This document shows positions 41,818 through 51,277 of a stretch of DNA of 64,000 nucleotides, piece after piece; within the stretch, counting starts at the first letter, position 1, and every line of letters begins with the position of its first letter. Position numbers and translations under genes: made by a program. Below the pieces are notes generated by a model. It was not told the origin of the DNA. It did no database searches and saw only the letters and a list, made by a program, of their open reading frames with translations. The stretch covers positions 962 to 64,961 of the forward strand of contig PFEY01000094.1 in NCBI GenBank assembly GCA_002783205.1, read 5' to 3'. The stretch is from Rhodobacteraceae bacterium CG17_big_fil_post_rev_8_21_14_2_50_63_15 (lineage in GTDB: Bacteria; Pseudomonadota; Alphaproteobacteria; Rhodobacterales; Rhodobacteraceae).

Positions 41818-43164
41818 ATGTCCGCACACGGCACCCCGATTCCGATGACCTCGCAGCGATCCGGCCCGCTTTCCGGGCAGGCGGATGTGCCGGGGGACAA
41901 ATCGATCAGCCACCGGGCGCTGATCCTGGGCGCGCTTTGCGTGGGCGAGACGGTGATCACCGGCCTGCTGGAAGGCGATGACGTGCTCGATACTGCCAAG
42001 GCGATGCGGGCCTTTGGAGCCGAGGTGACGCGCGACGCGTCAGGCATATGGCATGTGCATGGCGTGGGTGTGGGCGGCTTTGCCGAGCCGAATCAGGTGA
42101 TTGATTGCGGCAATTCCGGTACTGGTGTGCGGCTCATCATGGGGGCCATGGCAACCTCGCCGATTACCGCGACCTTCACCGGAGACGCGAGCCTGAACAA
42201 GCGGCCAATGGCGCGGGTGACAGATCCTCTGGCGCTTTTCGGGGCGCAGGCGGTGGGGCGCGCGGGTGGGCGGCTGCCGATGACGATTGTCGGCGCAGCA
42301 GAACCAGTGCCAGTGCGCTATACGGTGCCCGTTGCGTCCGCGCAGGTGAAATCCGCGGTGCTGCTCGCGGGGCTCAACGCGCCGGGGCAGACGGTGGTGA
42401 TCGAGCGCGAGGCGACGCGCGATCACAGCGAGCGGATGCTGGCGGGATTCGGGGCCGAGATTGTCACCGAAGAGACCGCCGAAGGCCGGGTGATCACGCT
42501 GACCGGACAGCCGGAACTGGTGCCTCAGAGGATCACCGTGCCGCGCGATCCCTCTTCGGCGGCGTTTCCGGTCTGTGCGGCGCTGATCGTGCCCGGATCG
42601 GATGTGCTGGTGCCCAATATCGGGCTCAACCCGACGCGTGCGGGGCTCTTTACCACGCTGCGAGAGATGGGGGCCGATCTGACCTACGAGAACCTGCGCG
42701 AGGAGGGCGGCGAGCCGGTGGCCGATCTGCGCGCGCGTTTCTCGCCCGATCTGAAGGGCATCGAGGTGCCGCCAGAGCGCGCGGCCTCGATGATCGACGA
42801 GTATCCGGTTCTGTCGGTGGTAGCGGTCTTTGCCCAAGGGGCCACGGTGATGCGCGGGGTCAAGGAGTTGCGCGTCAAGGAAAGCGACCGGATCGCAGCG
42901 ATGACTGCGGGTCTGCGCGCCGGTGGCGTGACAATCGAGGACGGCCCGGACTGGTGGATTGTGCAGGGTCTTGGCCATGGCAAGGTGCCCGGCGGGCAGA
43001 CCTGCGCCAGCCATCTTGATCACCGGATCGCCATGTCATTCCTCGTGATGGGCATGGCCACGCAAGCCCCGGTCAGCGTCGATGACGGCAGCCCGATCGC
43101 CACGTCCTTCCCGGTCTTCGAGGCGCTGATGGCCGGTCTTGGGGCCGATATCCGGCGTGGGTGA
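41818..43164 (+). CDS. aroA: 3-phosphoshikimate 1-carboxyvinyltransferase (EPSP synthase)
   Basis: 448 aa. Sixth step of the shikimate pathway, joining shikimate-3-phosphate and PEP. Characteristic blocks are [15 protein letters not shown] near residue 25, [23 protein letters not shown], and [19 protein letters not shown]. The LIMG and [10 protein letters not shown] forms resemble the class II (glyphosate-tolerant, Agrobacterium-like) enzymes more than the E. coli type. MSAHG was chosen as the start since AAAGG lies 8 bp upstream; an ATG 5 codons earlier lacks a site. Confidence 0.94.
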   Translation: MSAHGTPIPMTSQRSGPLSGQADVPGDKSISHRALILGALCVGETVITGLLEGDDVLDTAKAMRAFGAEVTRDASGIWHVHGVGVGGFAEPNQVIDCGNSGTGVRLIMGAMATSPITATFTGDASLNKRPMARVTDPLALFGAQAVGRAGGRLPMTIVGAAEPVPVRYTVPVASAQVKSAVLLAGLNAPGQTVVIEREATRDHSERMLAGFGAEIVTEETAEGRVITLTGQPELVPQRITVPRDPSSAAFPVCAALIVPGSDVLVPNIGLNPTRAGLFTTLREMGADLTYENLREEGGEPVADLRARFSPDLKGIEVPPERAASMIDEYPVLSVVAVFAQGATVMRGVKELRVKESDRIAAMTAGLRAGGVTIEDGPDWWIVQGLGHGKVPGGQTCASHLDHRIAMSFLVMGMATQAPVSVDDGSPIATSFPVFEALMAGLGADIRRG

Positions 43165-43182
43165 CGACGGGGTTGCCCAACC

Positions 43183-43902
43183 TCAGCCCCGCCCGATGAA
43201 CGGCATCTTGGTGGCCATCAGGGTCATGAACTGAACGTTGGCTTCGATCGGCAAGTCTGCCATGTGCAGCACCGCGCGACCGACATGCGCTACGTCCATG
43301 GTGGGCGGAGGACTGTCCGGGTTGGTGGCGATGATCCCCTCCAGTAACTCGGTGCGCGCATTGCCGATGTCGATCTGCCCGCAGGCGATGTCATAGGCGC
43401 GACCGTCGAGGCTGAGCGTCCTTGTAAGACCCGTTATGGCGTGTTTTGTGGTGGTATAGGCGACCGATCCCATACGTGGCACGTGGGCCGAGATCGAGCC
43501 GTTGTTGATGATCCTCCCGCCCATCGGCACCTGCCGCCGCATCTGGCCAAAGGCCGCCTGCGCGCAGAGAAACATGCCGTGCAGGTTGACCTCCACGACT
43601 TGCCGCCACTCGTCATAGCCAAGCTCGTCGATCATCGCTGCGCGGCCAAAGCTGCCGGCATTGTTGAAGAGCACATCGAGGCGCCCCACCTGAGCGGCGA
43701 ATACGGCAAAGCAGCGCTCCACATCCTCGGGCGAGGTCACATCGCCGGGCAGGATCACCGCCTTGGGGTGGCCATCGGCCGCCGTCCGCAATGCCTCGGC
43801 GCGTCGTGCCATCAGACCCACCTGCCAGCCTGCGGTCAAAAACGCCCGTGCGCAGGCCGCGCCTATCCCGGCGCTCGCCCCGGTGATCAGAACCGTTTTC
43901 AT
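43183..43902 (-). CDS. Short-chain dehydrogenase/reductase
   Basis: 239 aa classical SDR. Nucleotide-binding TGASAGIGAACARAF at the N-terminus, NNAGSFG after strand 4, catalytic Ser in NNGSISAHVPRMGSVAYTTTKHAI with Tyr and Lys of the YxxxK motif. Substrate not predictable; SDRs of this form act on 3-hydroxy acids or alcohols. Starts at MKTVLITG behind GGAAGAG and overlaps the upstream helicase stop by ATGA. Confidence 0.87.
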   Translation of the reverse strand: MKTVLITGASAGIGAACARAFLTAGWQVGLMARRAEALRTAADGHPKAVILPGDVTSPEDVERCFAVFAAQVGRLDVLFNNAGSFGRAAMIDELGYDEWRQVVEVNLHGMFLCAQAAFGQMRRQVPMGGRIINNGSISAHVPRMGSVAYTTTKHAITGLTRTLSLDGRAYDIACGQIDIGNARTELLEGIIATNPDSPPPTMDVAHVGRAVLHMADLPIEANVQFMTLMATKMPFIGRG

Positions 43903-45422
43903 TGCTCTTCCTCCAGTTCCAGTGCTACAGGTCTGGCGCGCAGATCTTCCACCGTCAGCGGCACCGTAGGCTTTGAGAGCCGGTTGCGCACCACCCAGTG
44001 CAGGCGCTCTTCGGCCCGCGTGATCGCCACATAGGCGAGCCGCTTCCACAAGGGTTGTCCGGCCTCGATGCGCCCCATGCGGGCGGCGACATCGATGTCG
44101 GGGGCAAAGACCTGGACCGCGCGCCACTGGCTGCCCTGCGCCTTGTGAATCGTCACCGCCGCGCCATGCAGAAAGGTCGCACCCATGTTGGCGGCAAAGG
44201 GAATGAAGGGCTCTGCCTCATCGGGTTTCTCGATTTTCACGATGGAGGCGGCGCTGACCTGCGGATCCTCGGCGCCGATCACATGCAAGCGCGAGAATCC
44301 CGGTCGATTGCCCGGCCCGAGATAGACCACCTGCGCGCCCTTGATCAGCCCGCGCGCTTCGAGATCGATCCGTTTCTTGCGATGCTTGAGCGGAAGTTCG
44401 ATTCCGTCGCAGATGAGCGGTTCACCGGGTAGGAGTTCGGTCTCGGGGGCGCCATGCACCGCGCGAAACGCATGGATGAGGCGGATGCGTGTGGCGTTGC
44501 GCCAGACAAGGACGGGGGAGCGCGCCATCAGGTCCACCTCGACGCGCTCGGCCCATCTGACGCGTTCGTCGCGCCGCGCGGCCTCCTCGACCATCGCCTC
44601 GAACTGTGGAAAATCCAGAGCCGGATCGGCCAGTGCATGTGCCAGATCAAGGATCGGGTTGCCGGCATCCTGTCGGTGCACCCGGCTCAGCGTCAGCTTG
44701 GCGGGTGCAGGCAGCGCCTCGAACACCATGCCGCCAGTGGATTTGACGGGCGGCAATTGCGCCGGATCGCCAAAGAGCAGAAGGGTGGGAAAAATCTCCC
44801 TGAGATCGGTCAGCTGCTGCGCATCAAGCATACTCGCCTCATCGACAAACCCGATATCGAGCGGCTCCTCGCGGCGTTTCCAGCCGGTGATGAAATCGGA
44901 TCCCCGCAGCCCTGCCACCGCCAGAGCGCCGGGGATGGATCTGGTCGTCTGGTAAAAGGCCAGCGCCCGGTCGAGCGCGAGATCCGTGAGCCCTTCGATG
45001 GCAGGCCGGGTGCCCTGGCCCGCCAGCCATTCGGCGATCTTCTCATATTCCGGGTGATAGACGGGGGTATAGAGGATGCGGTGGATGGTCGTCGCCGGAA
45101 CCCCGCGCAGGCGCAGGACGCTCGCCGCCTTGTTGGTCGGCGCAAGGATCGCCAGGGTGCGCCGATCGCGCCGTTTGCGCCCTTCATAATCGCCCGAGAC
45201 GATCTCGAGCCCCGCCTCCGTCAATGCGTGATAGAGTGCGGCCAGCAGCAGCGTCTTGCCCGATCCAGCCTTGCCGACGACGGCCATCACGGCCGATTTG
45301 CCGTCGCGCGGCGGGGTGAGCGCGCCCTCATCCAGATCGACGCCCACGCCTCGCAGCATCTCGACGATGCGGTCATGCGCCTCGGCCTGATCGGGGGAAA
45401 ATGTGAGCGCGGTCTCGGACAT
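43899..45422 (-). CDS. RecD-like / Dda-type ATP-dependent DNA helicase
   Basis: 507 aa superfamily 1 helicase. Walker A is VVGKAGSGKTLLL (about residues 48-60), motif Ia PTNKAASVLR, motif II LDIGFVDEASMLDA, motif III LLLFGDPAQLPPV, motif IV region SRVHRQDAGNP, and the UvrD-like C-terminal IHKAQGSQW and AYVAITRAEERLHWV. It lacks RecB/RecC partners nearby and is much shorter than RecD2, resembling stand-alone Dda-like helicases common in alphaproteobacteria. Translationally coupled to the downstream SDR; divergent from mipZ. Confidence 0.85.
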   Translation of the reverse strand: MSETALTFSPDQAEAHDRIVEMLRGVGVDLDEGALTPPRDGKSAVMAVVGKAGSGKTLLLAALYHALTEAGLEIVSGDYEGRKRRDRRTLAILAPTNKAASVLRLRGVPATTIHRILYTPVYHPEYEKIAEWLAGQGTRPAIEGLTDLALDRALAFYQTTRSIPGALAVAGLRGSDFITGWKRREEPLDIGFVDEASMLDAQQLTDLREIFPTLLLFGDPAQLPPVKSTGGMVFEALPAPAKLTLSRVHRQDAGNPILDLAHALADPALDFPQFEAMVEEAARRDERVRWAERVEVDLMARSPVLVWRNATRIRLIHAFRAVHGAPETELLPGEPLICDGIELPLKHRKKRIDLEARGLIKGAQVVYLGPGNRPGFSRLHVIGAEDPQVSAASIVKIEKPDEAEPFIPFAANMGATFLHGAAVTIHKAQGSQWRAVQVFAPDIDVAARMGRIEAGQPLWKRLAYVAITRAEERLHWVVRNRLSKPTVPLTVEDLRARPVALELEEEQ

Positions 45423-45458
45423 GGGCGCGACCCTAACGCCGCGGCCGGTCAGGTGCCA

Positions 45459-45517
45459 GCAAAAGCCGCGTCTTTAGGCGATCTGCAAAAGGTGCAACAC
45501 CTTGTCTGCAAAGACGC
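45459..45517. promoter_or_regulatory. Nested inverted and direct repeats between helicase and mipZ genes
   Basis: Outer inverted repeat GCGTCTTT (45468-45475) with AAAGACGC (45510-45517). Inside it is a perfect AAGGTG-CAA-CACCTT palindrome (45489-45503). GCAAAAG or GCAAAGA recurs at 45459, 45485 and 45508. It sits in the 189 bp divergent region and could be a protein-binding site or a folded RNA leader. Confidence 0.4.
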
Positions 45518-45611
45518 TTGACCAGCCCTCGCACCCTTCCCTATTGCAGCGCCAGACGATACTGTTTCGCAAAAATATCGCGGCTGCCCGCGACCCGAGG
45601 GGAAAGTGATC

Positions 45612-46421
45612 ATGGCGCATATCATCGTCGTCGGCAATGAAAAGGGCGGTGCGGGCAAGTCCACCGTCTCGATGCATGTGGCCACGGCACTTGCCCGCCT
45701 TGGCCACAAGACCAGCGCACTCGATCTTGACCTGCGCCAGCGCACCTTCGGGCGCTATGCCGACAACCGAGCAAAGTTCATGAAGAAATCCGGGCTCAAC
45801 TTGCCCAGCCCCCGCTTTCACGACCTGCCCGATGTGGCCAACGATCAGCTGCGCCCCGGTGAAAACGTCTATGACCGCCGCCTCTCCGCTGCTGTCGCCG
45901 CGTTGGAACCCGACAGCGATTTCATCGTCATTGACTGCCCTGGTTCGCATACCCGCCTGAGCCAGGTCGCGCACAGTCTTGCCGACACTCTGATCACACC
46001 GCTGAACGACAGCTTCATCGACTTTGATCTTCTCGCTCATATCGACAGCGACGGGCGCAAGATCCTCGGCCCCTCGGTCTATTCCGAAATGGTCTGGAAT
46101 GCCCGTCAACTGCGCGCGCAGGCGGGTCTGCGCGCCATCGACTGGATCGTCGTGCGCAACCGTATGGGGGCGCAGCAGATGGTCAACAAGCAGAAGATGG
46201 GAGATGCGATCGAGGCGCTGTCGAAACGGATCGGCTTTCGGATCGCGCCCGGCTTCAACGAGCGGGTGATCTTTCGCGAACTGTTTCCACGTGGACTGAC
46301 GCTCCTCGATCTCAAGGATATCGGGGTCAAGGGGCTCAACATCTCCAACATCGCCGCCCGTCAGGAGCTGCGCGACCTCATGAAGGCCCTGAACCTGCCC
46401 GGTGTCACGGTCAATTTCTAA
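45612..46421 (+). CDS. mipZ: Division-plane positioning ATPase MipZ
   Basis: 269 aa ParA/MinD-type ATPase of alphaproteobacteria. MipZ binds ParB at the origins, forms a gradient from the poles and inhibits FtsZ, placing the division site mid-cell. The deviant Walker A is GNEKGGAGKST with the signature Lys, followed by the MipZ-typical LDLDLRQRTFGRYADNR, the Walker B region FIVIDCPGSHTRLS and NRMGAQQMVNKQKM. The ATG was preferred to a GTG two codons upstream, which overlaps the GGGGAAAG site. The stop overlaps the convergent cyclo-ligase stop. Confidence 0.93.
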   Translation: MAHIIVVGNEKGGAGKSTVSMHVATALARLGHKTSALDLDLRQRTFGRYADNRAKFMKKSGLNLPSPRFHDLPDVANDQLRPGENVYDRRLSAAVAALEPDSDFIVIDCPGSHTRLSQVAHSLADTLITPLNDSFIDFDLLAHIDSDGRKILGPSVYSEMVWNARQLRAQAGLRAIDWIVVRNRMGAQQMVNKQKMGDAIEALSKRIGFRIAPGFNERVIFRELFPRGLTLLDLKDIGVKGLNISNIAARQELRDLMKALNLPGVTVNF

Positions 46422-47056
46422 GGCGCGAGCCCGAGGACGATACGGTCCATCGGAATATCCCAAGGCTGCGGAAAGATCGTGACGATCTCGCAAAAGCTGT
46501 GACCAACGCCGATCGTGCGCGGGCGCGGGACGAGGGCTGCAAGCGCCATGTCGTAATAGCCCCCGCCATTGCCAAGCCGGTAGTTTTGGGCGTCCACCCC
46601 CAAGAGCGGCACGATCACCAGATCCGGGCGCAAAACCTCGGCCGTGGCGGGTACCGGGATGTTCCAGAACCCCCGCGTCATGGCGCATCCGGGATGCCAG
46701 CGGTGAAAAGCGACCGGCGCACCCTTGGCTGTGACCACAGGCAGGGCGACCTCAGCGCCGCGCAATGTCAGATCGCCGAGGAAGGACCGAAGGTCCATCT
46801 CTCCCCGTATCGGCCAATAGCCCGCGATGATGCGCCCCTTGGGATCGCCGATCTCATCGCTGAGCGCACCCATGACGCTGTCAGACTCGGCGCGCAATTC
46901 TTCCTGCGACAGGGTGCGCCGCGCCGCATAGAGACGCGCGCGCTCGGCCTTGCGAAAGCGGTTGACGTCGCGCCAGGTGGCGGCATCGACGACATGACCG
47001 CCGACAAGGTGATGGGCAAAACAGGGCGCCTCGCCTGGTGTATCGTCTTGGGTCAT
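46418..47056 (-). CDS. 5-formyltetrahydrofolate cyclo-ligase
   Basis: 212 aa. Converts 5-formyl-THF to 5,10-methenyl-THF with ATP. The family signature is IVPLLGVDAQNYRLGNGGGYYDMAL, with the N-terminal RLYAARRTLSQEELR region carrying basic ATP-binding residues. An N-terminal extension (PCFAHHLVGGHVVDAATWRDVNRFRKAER) is found in alphaproteobacterial members. It lies 10 bp from the DMT transporter gene and is probably in one unit with it. Confidence 0.88.
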   Translation of the reverse strand: MTQDDTPGEAPCFAHHLVGGHVVDAATWRDVNRFRKAERARLYAARRTLSQEELRAESDSVMGALSDEIGDPKGRIIAGYWPIRGEMDLRSFLGDLTLRGAEVALPVVTAKGAPVAFHRWHPGCAMTRGFWNIPVPATAEVLRPDLVIVPLLGVDAQNYRLGNGGGYYDMALAALVPRPRTIGVGHSFCEIVTIFPQPWDIPMDRIVLGLAP

Positions 47057-47066
47057 GGCACTCCTT

Positions 47067-47966
47067 TCAAACAGGCGGGCCGGTACGTGGGTGCGGCCGG
47101 TTGCGCAGGCGGTGCTGATAGATCAGCGCCCAGAGGTTGGAGGCGAAGAGCGCTCCGATAACAACCGTCCCGCCCAGCACGGTCCAGCCGCCTGGATCCT
47201 CGCCGATCACAGCCCAGACGAGAAGCGGGGCCAGCACGGATTCGAGCAGGATCAGCAAGGCCACCTCCGCCGAGGAAATATAGCGCGGCCCCAGAGTTAA
47301 CAGGCAGGTCGAGACGCTGATGAACGCGCCATGCGCCAGAATGAGCGGCCAGTTCTGCGCCCAGATCCTCATTGGCTCTGCCAGCGGCCAGATCGCCAGC
47401 GACGCGCCCAGAAATGCAAGCGGAATGGCCGGGATCATCGACACGGCACGCAACTGCCGCGCCGCCGTCATCGCGGCGGCAAAATTGGCAGAGACGCCCA
47501 CGGCGACCAGATCGCCGCTCCAGTGTGCGCCCTGTGTCTCTCCCGATCCCCAGGCGATGATCCCAAGCCCCACGAACACCCCCAGCATGGTCCAAACCAT
47601 CCTTCGGCTGATCGCCTCGCCGAGAAACACCCGGCTGAATAGCGCGGCAAAGACTGGCATCGACGCCAAGATAAAGACCACATTCGCCACGCTCGTCCAA
47701 CTGATCGCCAGCACGAATCCGGGGGCCGTGATCGCAATCAGCACCGTATAGATCAGTCCGGGCCTTCCCGTTCGCGCCACGGATTGAAACCCGCGCAGCC
47801 CATGCGTCATCAGCACGCCCACAAGGATCACGCTGCCCGCCGTGAGCCCGCGCCAGAACGAGATCGACGCCGGATCGCCGTCAATCAGGCGCACAAACAA
47901 CGAATCCGGCACCACGAAGAGCACACCCAGACCGGTGATCAGCACGCCCTTGAGATGCTCATGCAT
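47067..47966 (-). CDS. EamA/DMT-family transporter
   Basis: 299 aa inner-membrane protein with about ten helices in two EamA repeats; FLGEAISRRMVWTMLGVFVGL and LESVLAPLLVWAVIGEDPGGWTVLGG close the two halves, the conserved places in this superfamily. A second, only distantly similar DMT gene lies at 12163. Substrate unknown. Runs between the VOC gene (3 bp upstream) and the cyclo-ligase gene, so a three-gene unit is likely. Confidence 0.82.
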   Translation of the reverse strand: MHEHLKGVLITGLGVLFVVPDSLFVRLIDGDPASISFWRGLTAGSVILVGVLMTHGLRGFQSVARTGRPGLIYTVLIAITAPGFVLAISWTSVANVVFILASMPVFAALFSRVFLGEAISRRMVWTMLGVFVGLGIIAWGSGETQGAHWSGDLVAVGVSANFAAAMTAARQLRAVSMIPAIPLAFLGASLAIWPLAEPMRIWAQNWPLILAHGAFISVSTCLLTLGPRYISSAEVALLILLESVLAPLLVWAVIGEDPGGWTVLGGTVVIGALFASNLWALIYQHRLRNRPHPRTGPPV

Positions 47967-47969
47967 GGC

Positions 47970-48377
47970 TCATGTCGTCTTTTGATGAACTTCGATCACG
48001 TTGCCATCGGGATCATAGAAGAAAATCTGGTGCCAGCCCGCAACCGCGCGGTTGCCCCAGTCGGAATAGGGCACACCCTTGGCGTCGAGATGCGCCATGA
48101 CCGCCGCGATGTCATCGGTGCGATAGGCAATGTGACCCTGCGCCACCGGGTTGACGATCTGTCCGGCGCGAAATCCGGCCTGTGCGTCGCGCCGCGCCAG
48201 ATGAGTCTGGATCGCCCCATCCCAGACAAACGCCACATCGCCGGCGTAACCCTTGTTCTTTTCCAGAACCGGAATATCGGTCTGTGGCACCTCCAGCCCA
48301 AGCACATCGCGGTAGAATGCTTCCATGTCCTCGACCCTGTCGGTCGCGAGATTGATGTGATGCAGCACCAGTTTCAT
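47970..48377 (-). CDS. VOC (glyoxalase/bleomycin-resistance) family protein
   Basis: 135 aa. Two beta-alpha-beta-beta-beta modules of the vicinal-oxygen-chelate fold. The start LVLHHINLATDRVEDMEAFYRDVLGL supplies the first metal His; GHIAYRTDDIAAVMAHLDAKGV and the closing HQIFFYDPDGNVIEVHQ supply the others. The reaction is not predictable. The start follows AGGGAGG; an upstream extension of the frame lacks support. Confidence 0.83.
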   Translation of the reverse strand: MKLVLHHINLATDRVEDMEAFYRDVLGLEVPQTDIPVLEKNKGYAGDVAFVWDGAIQTHLARRDAQAGFRAGQIVNPVAQGHIAYRTDDIAAVMAHLDAKGVPYSDWGNRAVAGWHQIFFYDPDGNVIEVHQKTT

Positions 48378-48507
48378 GCGTCCGTTCCTCCCTTGACGTT
48401 GACTAAACGACCTGCCGGCAAAGGGCGAGCGAAAGATCACGCGCCCCCTCGCCAACCCTGTTGCGGCCGGTCTATGCTGAGGCAAGCCGCCAAGAAGGAG
48501 ACCCACC

Positions 48508-49278
48508 ATGCCCGCTCCCGAAAACCTGTTCAAGTCCGCCCTCGCGCGGGGGGACCGGCTCTATGGCTGCTGGGCAGGCTTTGCCGATGCCTATGCCACG
48601 GAGATTCTGGCCAGCGCCGGGTTTGACTGGCTGGTGATCGATGCCGAACATGCCCCAAACGACCTGCGGACGATCTCGGCGCAACTCGCCGTGCTTGCCG
48701 GCAAGCACAGCCAGCCAGTGGTGCGCCTGCCGATGGGAGAGGTCTGGGCGATCAAGCAGGTGCTCGACGCGGGCGCGCAGACGTTGCTCATCCCGATGGT
48801 CGAAAGCGCGGATCAGGCCCGCGCTCTGGTGCGCGCGATGCGCTATCCGCCCGACGGCCTGCGCGGCTCCGGCGCGGCTCTGGCGCGCGCCTCGCAGTTC
48901 TCCGGCGTCGCCGATTACATCCCCACCGCCAACGCGCAGATGTGCCTTTTGGTGCAGGTCGAGACGCGGGCGGGCCTCAACGCGCTCGAGGATATCCTGA
49001 CGGTCGAGGGCGTCGATGGCGTCTTTATCGGGCCGTCCGATCTGGCCGCAGACATGGGGTATCTCGGCGACAGCAGCGCCGCGCCAGTGCAGGTGGCGAT
49101 CAGGTCCGCGCTTGCCCGCATCGCCGCGTCGCAGAAGGCGGCAGGCATTCTCGCGCTCGACCGCACCACCGCGCTGACCTACCGCGACTGGGGCGCGCAG
49201 TTTCTGGCCGTGGGGATCGACGTGGTGATGCTGGCCCAGAGCGCGCGTGCCACGGTCGCCCGCTGGCGCGATGGCTGA
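48508..49278 (+). CDS. HpcH/HpaI-family aldolase
   Basis: 256 aa TIM-barrel class II aldolase related to 4-hydroxy-2-oxoheptanedioate and 2-keto-3-deoxy-L-rhamnonate aldolases. Motifs: GCWAGFADAYATEILASAGFDWLVIDAEHAPND with the substrate and metal region, LVQVETRAGLNALEDIL with the metal Glu, and VFIGPSDLAADMG. It cleaves 2-keto-3-deoxy acids to pyruvate and an aldehyde. It overlaps the glucokinase gene by 8 bp, suggesting a joint role in sugar or sugar-acid use. Confidence 0.87.
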   Translation: MPAPENLFKSALARGDRLYGCWAGFADAYATEILASAGFDWLVIDAEHAPNDLRTISAQLAVLAGKHSQPVVRLPMGEVWAIKQVLDAGAQTLLIPMVESADQARALVRAMRYPPDGLRGSGAALARASQFSGVADYIPTANAQMCLLVQVETRAGLNALEDILTVEGVDGVFIGPSDLAADMGYLGDSSAAPVQVAIRSALARIAASQKAAGILALDRTTALTYRDWGAQFLAVGIDVVMLAQSARATVARWRDG

Positions 49279-50215
49279 GTGGCTGCTGGCCGATGTCGGG
49301 GCATCCCACACGCGGGTTGCGCTTGCCACGCCTGCCGGACTGGTGCCCGGCACAGCACAAACATTCCAGAATGCTGGTTTTCCGGGGCTGGCGCCCTTGC
49401 TCGCCGACTATCTCGCGGCCCGGGAAGCCCTCCCCACGACCCTCTGCGCCGGGGTCGCCGGCCCGGTTTCCAGCGGCACCGCGCAACTGACCAATCTCGA
49501 CTGGTTCATTGACAGCCGCGTGTTGCGCAACGCGACCGGCGTTTCGGAGGTACATCTGCTCAACGACCTTCAGGCGCAGGCCTGGGCGCTTGACGATCTG
49601 GCGCCGGAGTCGGTCTTGCAGCTCGTTTCCGGCGCGCCGGACCCTTTGGGCCCGCGCCTGGTCATGGGTCTTGGCACCGGCAGCAACATCGCCGTGGCGC
49701 ATCGCCTTGGCCCGCGCCCGTTCGTCCCCCCTTCGGAGGCCGGGCATTCCAGCCTGCCACATATGGATGAGGCCACCAACGCCCTCATCTCGGCGCTTGC
49801 AACGGACATTCCCCACAAACCCTATGAGGCGCTGCTGTCGGGCCCGGGTCTGACCCGCCTGCACCGCCTGCGGACCGGCACCGTCCTGCCGCCGCCGGAA
49901 ATCGTCAACGCCCATGTCAGAGGCGAAGCCGCGGCAACCGCAACGCTCAGGGTCTTTGCGCGGCTTCTCGGCACGGTTCTGGGCAATCTTGCGCTGAGCC
50001 ATATGGCGACAGGTGGCGTCTTTCTGATCGGCGGCACGGCCCGCACCCTTGCAGCGCATCTCCTCTCGCTCGGGATGCGAGACTGTTTCACCGCAAAAGG
50101 CCCATACACAGAGATCCTGCTGGCCATGCCGCTCACGCTCATCATCGACGATCATGCCGCAGTCACCGGCTGCGCGCACTATCTCCGGCAGGGCACGAGG
50201 CCAGAGACAAGGTGA
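49271..50215 (+). CDS. glk: Glucokinase
   Basis: 314 aa ROK-unrelated bacterial glucokinase (Glk family). The phosphate-binding LLADVGASHTRVALA is at the N-terminus, FIDSRVLRNATG and VHLLNDLQAQAWAL follow, with GLGTGSNIAVA as the ADENOSINE-type loop, SEAGHSSLPHMD near the substrate site and ATGGVFLIGGTA. It makes glucose 6-phosphate for the Entner-Doudoroff route used by this group. Start at MAEWLLADVG inside the aldolase gene end (8 bp overlap). Confidence 0.9.
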   Translation: MAEWLLADVGASHTRVALATPAGLVPGTAQTFQNAGFPGLAPLLADYLAAREALPTTLCAGVAGPVSSGTAQLTNLDWFIDSRVLRNATGVSEVHLLNDLQAQAWALDDLAPESVLQLVSGAPDPLGPRLVMGLGTGSNIAVAHRLGPRPFVPPSEAGHSSLPHMDEATNALISALATDIPHKPYEALLSGPGLTRLHRLRTGTVLPPPEIVNAHVRGEAAATATLRVFARLLGTVLGNLALSHMATGGVFLIGGTARTLAAHLLSLGMRDCFTAKGPYTEILLAMPLTLIIDDHAAVTGCAHYLRQGTRPETR

Positions 50216-50242
50216 TGGCGAGGCGCGCAGGACGATCCCGTC

Positions 50243-51268
50243 TCAAGCGCCCCAGGTGTCGCTCAACCGATAACCCAGCGGCCAGGGATCGTCGGGATCG
50301 AGCATGTGCTGGTGAATGCCGGTGATCCATGCCCGGCCGCTGATCTCGGGGATGACCGCCGGTCTGCCGCCGACGCGCGCGCTGCCAACAATCCGTCCCG
50401 TGAACGTCGAGGCGATGATTGAACTTGCTTCGAAAATCTGAGCCTCGGTGATCTGGCCCCTGGCTGCCATCACGGCGAGGCGCGCCGAGAGGGCGGTACC
50501 GGTTGGCGAGCGATCCACCTTGCCGGGGCGCACCGCCACCGCAGAGCGGCCGAGCAGCCGATTGCCCTCGACCGTAACCGGACCACAGAAAGCACAGAAG
50601 GAAATGTGATCCCACGCCGGGTTCTCGGGATGCACAAAGCCAAGCTGTTCGTTCGCGGCGCGCGTGATGCGCATCCCCATGCGGGCAATATCGCCCGCCT
50701 CGTCGGCGGTGATGGCAAAGCCCGCATCCCGCGCCTCGACCATGACGAAACTGTCGCCGCCATAGGCGGTATCGACCTTCAGTGTTCCCAGACCCTCAAC
50801 CTCCAGCGGCACCGCCAGTCGATCGGCAAAGCTGGGGACGTTGCGCACATGGATGCGTTCGGCCTTGCCGTTCCGACAGTCCGCCCGGACGCGCACCAGC
50901 CCGCCCGGTGCCTCGAGCACCAGATTGGTCACTGGCTCGGTCATCGGGATCAATCCGCCATCGAGAAGAACCGTCGCGACACAGATCGAGTTCGACCCGG
51001 ACATCGGCGGCGTATCGGCGGGCTCCATGATGATGAAAGCGGCCTCGGCCTCGGGGTTTTTCGGCGGCACCAGCAGATTGACATGCCGGAACACCCCGCC
51101 GCGCGGCTCGTTCAGTACGAAATTGCGCAAGGATTCGTCCTCGGCAACAAACGTCCGCTGTTCCCAGATCGTGGCCCCGGGGGGCGGCAGGACGCCGCCG
51201 ACGATGACATCGCCCACCTCGCCTTCGGCATGGGCGGAGATGACGTGAATGGTCTTGATGCTGCGCAT
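50243..51268 (-). CDS. Proline racemase superfamily protein, probable trans-3-hydroxy-L-proline dehydratase
   Basis: 341 aa. The proline-racemase fold is clear, but the two catalytic positions are Ser90 ([10 protein letters not shown]) and Thr256 (DRSPTGTAL), where racemases and 4-hydroxyproline epimerases have Cys and Cys. Replacement of the second Cys by Thr is the known mark of trans-3-hydroxy-L-proline dehydratases, which form pyrroline-2-carboxylate. Ser at the first site may make this a distinct subtype. Last gene of the hydroxyproline operon, 9 bp after the enolase-type dehydratase. Confidence 0.75.
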   Translation of the reverse strand: MRSIKTIHVISAHAEGEVGDVIVGGVLPPPGATIWEQRTFVAEDESLRNFVLNEPRGGVFRHVNLLVPPKNPEAEAAFIIMEPADTPPMSGSNSICVATVLLDGGLIPMTEPVTNLVLEAPGGLVRVRADCRNGKAERIHVRNVPSFADRLAVPLEVEGLGTLKVDTAYGGDSFVMVEARDAGFAITADEAGDIARMGMRITRAANEQLGFVHPENPAWDHISFCAFCGPVTVEGNRLLGRSAVAVRPGKVDRSPTGTALSARLAVMAARGQITEAQIFEASSIIASTFTGRIVGSARVGGRPAVIPEISGRAWITGIHQHMLDPDDPWPLGYRLSDTWGA

Positions 51269-51277
51269 GTCCGTTCC

